A stretch of 64,000 bases of DNA, taken from assembly GCA_963575745.1 (NCBI GenBank), contig CAUYUJ010016469.1, forward strand, positions 189,903 to 253,902, written 5' to 3'. Every line of letters begins with the position of its first letter. Position 1 is the first letter of the stretch. Position numbers and translations under genes: made by a program. The DNA comes from Prorocentrum cordatum (taxonomy: Eukaryota > Sar > Dinophyceae > Prorocentrales > Prorocentraceae). The notes under the pieces are model-generated. The model did not search any database, was not told the origin of the DNA, and was given only the letters and a program-made list of their open reading frames with translations. Below are positions 20,759-29,520 of the stretch, piece after piece.

Positions 20759-21515
20759 TCAGTTATCTCCCAAGAACAAAAATCGCACAGGTCTATCCAG
20801 CAGGATCCCCCACAGCGGCAATGCCGCAAGCAGCTCCTTGCGCAACGCAAGGTCGGCCGCGACGATTTCGCCCTCAAGGGTGCTATGAGATACGCATGTT
20901 TGTCTTTGCGAACTCATCGATTGTCCTGCCCGTGCATATGGGCCCCATATGGCTTGGTAACTCGCGCTCGTGCTCCTCTGCGTGCGGATATCCCTCGCCA
21001 GATCGGCATCAGAGTATTGTTTTAACATCACATCCCCCTTCTTATCACCCACCCACGAGGTCATACGATAATGAGATGTACAGTTTATGTAACATATTAG
21101 GCGGAAGAGGTCCATGTCTTGTTGTTCTGTCCATTTTGCGATGCAACTCGCAGTTTGACACACGGCACGGAGTAAGTCGCATCTTGCCATTCTAGCCCCG
21201 TAAAATATGTTCATCAACACTTTTGCTGCAATTGGCTGAAGCACTACCGACTGAGTCGGCGGCTCAGGGTCATCAGGGCTAGCTGCCGCGGCATCGAGGC
21301 CAATCACCTCTATCTCTTGATCAGGAGGGCCGGTGTCAACGTTGATCTGTAACGCTGATGCTATAGCCTCCTCAGCAGGGGAGTAAATCTCTCCTCTGGG
21401 GCCGCCCTGTCCGTCTTCTAGGTCAGTAAGTTCTGGACCGAACGGGGTACCCGCGCCCGGATATGTGGCCGGGCCTGCGTCCGTCAATTGAGCGTACAAG
21501 GTAACACAGGAATCG
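20759..21515 (-). CDS. Copia RNase H domain (N-terminal part)
   Basis: Enters from the RT frame across a T10 run (minus strand, 21516-21525). YSDADLAR (first catalytic Asp), STLEGEIVAA (Glu) and FLFLGDN (Asp) are the copia RNase H motifs. A TGA replaces the residue normally following DN (usually Glu or Gln), interrupting the domain at its active site. The frame resumes in phase. RNase H degrades the RNA strand of the RNA-DNA hybrid in reverse transcription. Confidence 0.85.
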
Positions 21516-23319
21516 AAAAAAAAAACTCAGTCATATCGTATTCGATGACTTTTACTAGTTTAGGGTCTATCGGCTGGTATGGCTCGGTCATCTGAGATGC
21601 CGAGTCACCCCCCGTTTCCTCCTCACTACTCTCGTCTGTGACGGAGGCGTTTTTCTTACCTTTTGGAGGAGGCGGGTCGAGTACCGTAGGTAACTCTCCG
21701 TGCCACTGAATTGTCTGAGTTGATAATCTATGCTCGCATCCTAAGTATCGTCCAACAGCTGTTGGAGGATCTATTTCCATGCCCTTAGGGCAATTTTTCG
21801 AGGGTTCTTGAAGTAACTTCCATCCCTGGGCTAGCTTGTCGGCAGGCCCCGACAATTTAAAGTCATCGACATAAATGATCAAGAACATTTGCAAGTCTTT
21901 GCGAAAATAACAGCTGCGCCACGGACTACATTTCACAAAACCTTTCGCCGTGACATGTCCCTCGCAATGCTGTTCCCAATGCCCGCCCGAATCAGGGCGT
22001 CCGTACAAAGATAAGTACAGTGGACACACGGGGTTCCTCATGTTGGACCATGCTTCGGGCCATTCATCACGAGGCAAGAAAACCCAAGTGGGAGTTCCTC
22101 CCAACTTTGATTGTGTGTAAGCTTGTCGAGCGTCAGCTTGTTCGATGCTGTGGCCTTCAAACAGCCCGTAAGTATCGGCTGCTTTGCTGGCCTGCATTGT
22201 CGCGGGACTGCTGGAAAGTTCCTGAAATAGTGCCACGTCTTTGTTTTGATCTCTAACACTTGAACCGTCAAAGACCACCCGGCCTTTGTATTTGCGGCCT
22301 TTGTGTCCCAGCGGTAACTCTGAGTTCTTTTCAACAAGGATCGCAAACAAGTGGCCAAAATGGGCAGTTTTCCCTTTGAGTTCGGCAACCACATCGGAAT
22401 ATTCCCTAACACCATCTTCGATCCACGTGCCAATGTCTCGCAGTCTGTTCCACTCTTTTCTCAAGGCAGCTCGAGCGCCTTCGTTTGCCTTTGCCTCGTC
22501 TTTCGAGACAGATCTGGCTACAGCGGCATCTATGCGGGCGCATTGCCAGTCATTGGGAAGTTGGAAAGGCTGGTCAATGACATATATTATATCTGTAAAA
22601 AAGATTATAAAAAAGTATTGCAAATCAAATCTTTCTTTGTCACGATGACTGATATCTGTGTCTGAGTTATCTCGCAACGGCATTCGAGGCACGCTTCGCC
22701 GCGACGCGGCGGCCGCCGGACTCGAGGTCAGGCTCGCCTCTTCGTTGTCCTCAGATCTTCCGTTATCATCATCGGACAAGGGATCCCTGTCGGCTGAGCC
22801 GGAGGGTAGCCCGTCTCTTGCTATAGCGCCTCCATACCATGTTTGTCGCCACCAAATGTCTTCGTCATCCGACAGGTGCCCATCAGGAACGTCTTCTTCT
22901 GATGAATCGCCAGTGCGAGATGTGGTTCGACAGCCCTGGGCGTTTCGCGACGCCGCCCCTCGCCCACTGCCAGGGGTGTAGCACAGGCTGCCGTTTTGCA
23001 TTCGACGTAGCTGCTCAGCCACCTTAGGTGCAGTTAGCCTGGCTTCGGGGAGAGCCGCTAGTGGCTGAGCCACTGCGGGATCGGGCGGAGTCGGTGGGTC
23101 ATCCACGTCTAGACCAATATCACGCAGAAGACCTAGGCAAGGACCGGGGTCCTCTATACCGAAGAACCCTCTCTTTTCAGCCTTGTATTGTTCAACGGCC
23201 TGTCGGCGCTGAGCTTGGGTCATGTTGAACCATCGTCCAGGACGTATCCCGGGATTGGTAGACTCAGGTAATTCTTTAACCATTGGGCACTGTACTTTGG
23301 GTCTGGGTCTGTGACCCAC
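21516..23319 (-). CDS. Copia reverse transcriptase
   Basis: This is the pol RT. After a disordered linker the segment EWNRLRDIGTW opens the RT domain. GRVVFDGSSVRDQNKD and SIEQADARQAYTQ give the first catalytic Asp region, then YGRPDSGGHWEQH and LIIYVDDFKLSG with the YVDD box at 21862-21873. All RT motifs needed for catalysis are present. About 230 residues upstream is an acidic, Pro/Ser-rich linker joining it to integrase. The frame ends just past a T10 run at 21516-21525, where RNase H must be reached by a shift. Confidence 0.93.
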
Positions 23320-23591
23320 ACTTGGGTTATAGGCACATAATCAGGGTCGTAATAAAGGACAACTCGTATGCTACATGTTTCTTCGACGACCTGTCAACGG
23401 GAGTTTCTGAGTTAACTCTTCTTTTGTAAGTCCAGCAACAATCCGTCTGTCTTCGAAATACTCCATTGTATCCAGATTTTGAGTTGTTCGGGCAAGAAGT
23501 TGCCCTTTCCCTGGGACTTTCTCACGCGGCTTAGCCGCTGAGAAGTTGGACTGTCTGTCCAAACGATACTCAAGTTGTGCGAGTCCTACTT
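23320..23591 (-). CDS. Integrase-RT linker, frameshifted
   Basis: Two short coding-like segments in different frames bridge integrase and RT. The first reads GLAQLEYRLDRQSNFSAAKP to about 23390. The second reads SIRVVLYYDPDYVPITQVWV down to about 23250. At least two frame changes are needed to connect them, consistent with decay. A CTNAG hairpin (23526-23538) encodes AKP. Confidence 0.5.
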
Positions 23592-24475
23592 TTTGGTTTT
23601 ATCTGCAGAATGGGAGTCGCGCCGAGGATCCCTGCCGTCAACTACCAAAGGCACATCACCCACATACAAACCCCCAGGACCGTCGTCATCAAGATCGGCC
23701 TCGGAATCAATACGCGGTGCGCCCTCGCCTTCCTGAGGAAGCGGTGGTACCGGAATGGCAGGATCATCAGCATTAAACATGTTGTCTGTTATTATCCCTG
23801 TGGCTGGTTGCGGTCCGTCTGAGACGGCCGCGCCTTCTCCTGTTTCTGTAGGGATTGTGACGGAACGTACCTCCGTCGCCGCTTTCTCGCACGCTTGTCG
23901 CAAAGGAAACTGAGGCGATTGATCGTCTGCAATACCATCTAAGATGTTGCTGTACACTTGATCAGACTTCTCGATCGTGGGTCGTTTTCCCTCTGGAGTG
24001 CGTCCCGACTCCATATTCAGTCCGTCCAATTGTCTCAGAGGCATTACATAACTATCAGGTCCAACCAATCCCCCCGCTTTATGCACATACCCCAAGTATA
24101 TCCCTGGAATCATCGTTGCTCCAGTCTTGGCAGTGCGAAAACGGGACTCAGGCGGAGGCACATAACGGATAGGTGATCCGAAGGGAAGAAGCGGAGCATT
24201 GAACTGGCACCCGAAGCGTCTTTCCCAGCTGGATTGCCCTTCAGCAGGGGTCCTTGCATTGTAACATAAGCAGAAATATCGAACTGCATAGGTCCAATAT
24301 GGTGGTGGAAGGCCAGCCTGCATGAGTAAGGCTCTAGCACCCATCTGCACCACGCCGTTCGCACGCTCGACGACAGCATTTTGTTTCTTGTTTCCTGGGA
24401 TGGTAGGATCATGGGCAATATTGAGCTCGTAACAGGCCCTAGCAAGCTCTCTTGCACCATCTGTATAACAGTATT
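23586..24475 (-). CDS. Copia integrase, C-terminal half
   Basis: Follows the first integrase half after a frameshift near 24475. It reads TDGARELARACYELNIAHDP (second catalytic Asp), then PGNKKQNAVVERANG with the catalytic Glu, then LLMQAGLPPPYWTYAVRYF and PPESRFRTAKTGATMIPGIYLGY. This is the classical end of a copia integrase core plus the GKGY-like region. The tail is acidic and disordered. The frame closes at 23586. Confidence 0.88.
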
Positions 24476-25693
24476 ATAACTTTTCCTCCGGGGCTCTAAG
24501 GTTACTAAAAAGTTACAAACGTGAACCGCAGACTTGTCGTGCACACCCTGAGCGGCGAGAAAATCTGCAGCTCGGTCGCGAAAAGTCACACACGCGGTCT
24601 CGTCGCGGAGTCCCCGCGAGAGTTCAACCATCGCAAACCAATGATCCATCGTCGCCAGTTGTCCGAACGAAGTGGGGTTAGCGTATGGGCGAGGAACCTT
24701 TAGCCCTTTGTTCTGCGCTTTGCGCTGTTGTTTTCTGATAGCTTTGGCCCAATTGCACACTGGGCAACATGGGTTCTTAGGAGTATGAGTTAGAAGGTGC
24801 GGTAGGGAGGCTGCAGCCTTTTTGAGCCGCCCGGCAGGGGTCTCCGACACCTCAACCTCCGCAACGCCTGGGTCTAAATCTAGCGGTGCGTCGACGTCGA
24901 CCATGTCGGCACCGTCAGCGTCTCCAGCTTCACCCTCCTCGGGTCCTGGGGCCGCGTTGCACGCGTCGGAGCCCAGTCCTCTACTTGATTCGTACGGGAG
25001 GTATCCTGGAACTCCACGCCCAAAGTGGCATCTATATGCGGCAGCACAAGCCTCGGCTTTGCCGGGCTGCTCATCGAATGGACCGACGGCTTGACCGTGG
25101 TCGGGCAAAGCTGAGAGACTATTGGATGCAGCGATGCCAGTTGGCGTCCGATACCAACCGCATTCGCTGGCAAACTGAAGCGAATAGTAGAAGTAGGCGA
25201 TGGCATCCGCAGAGTCTATCGAAGACGGGAAAACGGGCGCGATCTCGGTCGGCCGCCCATCAGCGTAGCTGCGGGCACCAATCAGCTCATGTGCGCGCAG
25301 GTCTATGGCTACGCGAGTCTGGACAGCGTGGGGCGGAGGGCCCCCCGCAGATTCTACGTTGCCCAAGAATGCCTTGGCGCCTGGCGTCACGCAACACCAC
25401 CGCTCGAGAGGCTCACTCCTTCCGGCGGCAGCTGCGCACATCCACTGACCCAGCGCCTCTTTGCCTGATAGGGTCAAGTATGGTATCTTGCCCTCAGCGG
25501 CTAGGTCCACTCTTTGGCCGTTGGGCAACAGTAGGTAGGGCCTTTGGCCGGCTGGCCAAAAGAAACTAAAGCCGTGATCCATGCACCGCTCTCCTACCGA
25601 GATCACGCACGGGGTCTCCGGCATGACCAGAGCGTTAAAACTACCACCCTTAAATTTGGGACACGCGATGCGAACTGAACCGAGGGCTTTGGA
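24476..25693 (-). CDS. Retropepsin C-terminal part and integrase N-terminal half
   Basis: In frame with the protease ORF but after a TAA (25694-25696). The segment SVRIACPKFKGGSFNALVMP, ETPCVISVGERCMDHGFSF and PYLLLPNGQRVDL is the dinoflagellate copia protease ending. A disordered linker follows, then the integrase zinc finger HLLTHTPKNPCCPVC (HHCC) and the core start FGQLATMDHWFAM with the first catalytic Asp. Coding shifts frame near 24475 before the second Asp. Confidence 0.85.
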
Positions 25694-26524
25694 TTATCCC
25701 CCGGCAGTGTTCAGAGTGATCGATTGCGGAAGCTTTCGTATCAATATCATTGCACCTGCGCTCCTAATGTATTTCTCCGCAATTAGATTGTACCCACATC
25801 CGGTATCTATAATGAAGCTCAACGCCCCCAGATACGGCGCGTCTTTGTCTGTGCATCCAGCAGCGGCTGAGCCGCGCGGGCTTTCTTTCCCCTCTTCGTC
25901 TTTCAACCAGAGATGCCGCATGACGTGATCTTGCAGGTCTGATGCTCTGATCAAAGCCTCTGCGACCGACGCCCTCGACTGGGTCGACATCTGTCGGCGC
26001 ATCTCTCCTGGGAACCTCCATCTGTCCTTGCTACTTGAAGGCAACTCTTTCAAGTCGTGGCGACGCGCCTTTCTCCAAGTGATAGCCGGCTCCTCAGTGG
26101 AAGGGTGAAAACGGACACGGAGATTGTATCGGTTGCTTTCCCGATGTCGCATGCAACTTTTACTAGGGGGAACGCACCAGTACTTTCTGATCGCGCCCCG
26201 AGAAAGAGGGCACAAGAAATTCGCAAGGACATCGACGAGACTCTCGACCTGTTTCCTGCTGCCCTGTTGAAATTCACCTTTGGAGGTACCCCAATAGTCT
26301 CCTCCATCGGCGCTAGAGGCAATAGCCAAAAATTTAAGGCTGTTTTGTTTTTGCCCCGGAAAGCCCCGAAATAATGGGGCGGGGCACGCGACGGCACCCA
26401 AGCTGATTGAATCAGTGGGTCTCTTCCAGCCCCCCCGTTTTCTGCTCAACCGACGCAGGCTTCGCCACGTCTGCCGAACGAGGACGACAAGAAAGAAGAC
26501 CAGTAGCAAAGTTATGTCTGTCAT
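25694..26524 (-). CDS. Copia protease (retropepsin), N-terminal part
   Basis: Starts at ATG 26524, overlapping the gag stop by ATGA. The first 16 residues are strongly hydrophobic (TDITLLLVFFLVVLV), like a membrane anchor, which is unusual for a retroelement protease. The active-site motif FIIDTGCGYNLI lies near the C-terminus, followed by SITLNTAGG and then a TAA. The stop falls inside the protease domain, so this copy cannot make active protease without read-through. The rest of the ORF (Arg-rich, 100-200) is a linker. Confidence 0.85.
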   Translation of the reverse strand: MTDITLLLVFFLVVLVRQTWRSLRRLSRKRGGWKRPTDSISLGAVACPAPLFRGFPGQKQNSLKFLAIASSADGGDYWGTSKGEFQQGSRKQVESLVDVLANFLCPLSRGAIRKYWCVPPSKSCMRHRESNRYNLRVRFHPSTEEPAITWRKARRHDLKELPSSSKDRWRFPGEMRRQMSTQSRASVAEALIRASDLQDHVMRHLWLKDEEGKESPRGSAAAGCTDKDAPYLGALSFIIDTGCGYNLIAEKYIRSAGAMILIRKLPQSITLNTAGG

Positions 26525-28098
26525 TCCTCCCGCACTGACGGCTGAGCCGCCAGTGTGGAGCCGCTGTCACGTAACTGGATGACCTGGGGTGGTCTTGGCG
26601 AACCAGCATTCTTTCCCGCGTGAGCACTTTCCCGAATCTCTGTAAGAGCGACAGACCATGTCTTTGCCTTTGCCACCGCCTTTGTTCTTCCCTCCATCCT
26701 TTTTGCGTTGTCGGAATCAGCACTAGTGGCTCCGGAGCCACCATTACTTCCCGTCGAAGAGATATTGGCAGCAGCAGCATTGGCCTGTTTGGATGTACGC
26801 TCATATCCCAAAGATTGTCCAGCGTCAAGTTTCGCTTGCTCCCACTTGTCACGCTTCAGCTTCTCAGCATCGGTTAACTTTCTATGGGCCTTGTGGCATC
26901 CGTCTTCGGGTCCTCGACAATTCGCGGGGTCTCGGGAGTATGCGTAACACGGAATATTACTGTCTTTCCCACGTGACTGACTTCTATTCTTCTGCTGTCC
27001 TCCTTTCCCTCGGTTTCCAGTCGGGGTTTGGGATTGGCCCTGCCCCTTTCGGCCCCCGTCCTTCGATCTACCTCTAGGGTTCTTATCCCGGGCAAAGGCG
27101 GCACTGGACTTTCGCCCCGCGCTCGGCCGAGCCGGCGCGGCGTTCTTGGGCTTCTTGCGATTGAAGGGGCAGCCTTTTCCTGCGCACGGGCAAGTTTCGC
27201 CCTTGGCAACGCATCTGCACGTGGTTTTACCCTTGGTTTTCCCGCTTTCCATGACATCCGAGGACTGCCCCAACTTAGTGGCAGTCTCTGCCGGGGCGGC
27301 TTTGCTGCCTGCATTCCTCCGATTGTCGTTGCCTCCGCCGAATCGTGCATGTCGGGCACGTCGGTTTAAGGTTCCCTCGTGCACACTGATATTCCATTCT
27401 TCTTTTTCTCGCAACATCATTTCTTCCATCTGCCCCATTAGCCACTCGTGAGTTTTGACACCTTGTCCCGGCCTGTCTCTTGACAAGTCATACAACTTAC
27501 ATGCAAAATCCTGTTTGTTCAGCTTTCTGCATTGCTCGAGAAAGTGCGCATGAATCGAGGCCCTCATCTCATCGGATGGAGGCTTTGCGCCATAAAGCTG
27601 TTGATATACGTCTGTCCATTCATTGTAGAAATGATACAAGTCAGCATCAGGCTTGTGCGGGTCTATCTTCACTTTAAAGAGGTCGCGCGAAATGCGATGT
27701 TGTTCCAACTCCGACCTCACCGAACACCAGTGACAAATCGCCCGCACCATCTCGCGTCCAGTCATGAGCCTTCCCTCGGCCTGGGCGCTGAATTCCATGC
27801 GAGAAACCTGTTGAAGGAAATGAGTATGATGAGGAGGCTGATATCGACTCTTTCGCATCCTGTTGAATTTCTCGATAAGATTCGTGGCGATCATAAGGTC
27901 GAGACGCTGGAATCGCCCAGCATCCTTGAGTTGCTCATCCTCCACGGCTGGATCCATAGCCTCGGCAATCCAGTGCTGCGCCGCCTGGCTCTCGGGCGAT
28001 GACCTGGCGATGGCGCGCATTGCGTGCATTTTCCACTCACGAATGTTCGTAACATCGGGGATGTCCAACAAATCAATTTTCTGATTGTTACCGACCAC
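26521..28098 (-). CDS. Gag-like capsid protein with Cys motifs
   Basis: Residues about 10-240 are helical (IREWKMHAMRAIARSSPESQ, AICHWCSVRSELEQHRIS, LYHFYNEWTDVYQQLYG) as in copia Gag capsid domains. Two Cys-rich motifs follow: CRCVAKGETCPCAGKGCPF at about residues 300-318, and CYAYSRDPANCRGPEDGCHKAH near residue 395, a CCCH-like finger instead of the usual CCHC knuckle. Between them is a basic Arg/Lys/Gln linker. The only start in this frame near the top is GTG, and the frame before it joins the upstream ORF at DQWSV, so it may be a continuation after a frameshift. Confidence 0.8.
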   Translation of the reverse strand: MVGNNQKIDLLDIPDVTNIREWKMHAMRAIARSSPESQAAQHWIAEAMDPAVEDEQLKDAGRFQRLDLMIATNLIEKFNRMRKSRYQPPHHTHFLQQVSRMEFSAQAEGRLMTGREMVRAICHWCSVRSELEQHRISRDLFKVKIDPHKPDADLYHFYNEWTDVYQQLYGAKPPSDEMRASIHAHFLEQCRKLNKQDFACKLYDLSRDRPGQGVKTHEWLMGQMEEMMLREKEEWNISVHEGTLNRRARHARFGGGNDNRRNAGSKAAPAETATKLGQSSDVMESGKTKGKTTCRCVAKGETCPCAGKGCPFNRKKPKNAAPARPSAGRKSSAAFARDKNPRGRSKDGGRKGQGQSQTPTGNRGKGGQQKNRSQSRGKDSNIPCYAYSRDPANCRGPEDGCHKAHRKLTDAEKLKRDKWEQAKLDAGQSLGYERTSKQANAAAANISSTGSNGGSGATSADSDNAKRMEGRTKAVAKAKTWSVALTEIRESAHAGKNAGSPRPPQVIQLRDSGSTLAAQPSVREE

Positions 28099-28868
28099 TG
28101 ATCCAAGGGCGTGTTCTCGTCAATTACTATCGAATCGCGCGGTCCGCCGGGGCCATGAGGCCCCCTGCGTCCACCCCCACCATCCGAGAGGTCTGACCCC
28201 CCTGGGCTCCCTGGAGGCGATCTTCGCGGTCCTCTGCCACGATCATCTTCGTGTGAAGATACGATCACAGTGTTGGGAGCGTCGCTCTTGTCGTCATCTT
28301 CTCCGCCCTGTCCTACATTGCCCGACGACTTAGTCGCCGTCGTTCCCTTAGGACCGCCTCCATAGGTGATGCGGAGATTGGCAAGGGCGTTATTTTCAGT
28401 AAGTCCACTTAGCCTCATCCCTGCAGGGAGTCCACTTTCAGCGGTACTCGGCTTAGCCGGACCTTCAAGGGCAGGTCCTGGGACAGAATAATGTCGATGC
28501 AACAGCGGTCTCAAGGGGGGTTCTTGCGAAAGCAACGGGAATCCGAACGACTTCGATGTGAGTCCGACTTCACGTTTTGTTTCAGTATACGGATTCGGGT
28601 CGGCGATGATAGCCTTAAGACTCATCATTCCTATCTCTCTGTTAGCCGCGTTCGATGCAATCTCTTCTTCTCGCATGTTAGCCGCTGACCTCTCACTCCT
28701 CCACAGGTCGCATCTAGAGCATCTCCTCGTACTCGCATCGATATGTTCGTTGCAAGCCGAGCTGCCACATCCGACGCAGTTGTCCGTCTTTGGTCGAAAG
28801 CAAACGGCACAAAACTGGTCCACGGGAAGCGTGTTTCCATTCCCCATCAGGAGGAGGGCGTACGGCAC
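28099..28868 (-). CDS. Cys-ribbon and Gly/Ser-rich ORF upstream of gag
   Basis: The first 60 residues contain CAVCFRPKTDNCVGCG, CNEH and CSRC, spacing that fits a zinc-binding ribbon or treble clef. The rest is a Gly/Pro/Asp-rich linker ending PLDQWSV, where coding passes into the Gag frame. The preceding coiled-coil protein enters this frame near 28,860 (ASTMLIGG). It is probably one protein with its neighbours, broken by frameshifts. Function unknown. Confidence 0.55.
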
Positions 28869-29520
28869 CTCCTATCAGCATGGTCGATGCTCCCGCATTT
28901 GCCACGGTCGCCTGGTCAAACTGCGTAGGGGCAGACGCGATGCTCGACGACTGAGCCGTCGAAAGTTGGTGTATGTTCGACCCGAACGGCTTAGCCGGCG
29001 GGCATTTAGTGTCGTTCGACATTATACGCTGAAGAGACGATCTAGCTTCCTCATGCGATTTAAGCTCTTCTATACAGAGGTTGTTCTGGTTGTTTATCTT
29101 CGCAGCTACAGCTTGGGTGTTGTCTGCTTTCAGCCCGGCGGCCTTGAGCTCTTCTTGTAATCCCTGCTTTTCTCGTTCCGCCGCGGCTGTCGCGATTTGT
29201 TCTTCTATCTTGGCCACCGCAACGGCAGCGGCAACCGCATGGGCGTCCGCAGATTCTTCGGTCGCCATCATGACGGTCCGTCTCTCCGTAGTCAATAATT
29301 CTCTGTATTTGTATTCTGCTTCCCTCTCCACTTGCCATTTCACGGCCTCAGTCTGGTTGCACATGTGGTATATACGCGCTTGTTCACGCTCTCTAGCGGC
29401 CATGGCTAGGGCGATCCGTTCAGCCTCAAACGCTTTCCTGGCTTCGATCACAGATTCAATTAATTCTTCTCTGTCCATCCGAGCCCTTTCAGCCAGATTC
29501 GCCTCAGTAATCAGAAACTC
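28855..29520 (-). CDS. Coiled-coil ORF
   Basis: From ATG 29478 the protein is almost entirely Ala/Glu/Arg-rich heptads (EARKAFEAERIALAMAAREREQARI, VAKIEEQIATAAAEREKQG) over about 150 residues. This predicts a coiled coil that could mediate Gag-type multimerisation. A Ser/Thr-rich part follows and then coding shifts into the next ORF. It begins 43 nt after the stop of the first ORF. Confidence 0.55.

Noticed and set aside
22577-22640. Membrane segment (YFFIIFFTDIIYVI) in the RT linker
   Set aside because: The AT-rich stretch lies in a linker where frame errors are common and could be an artefact, so no function is claimed.
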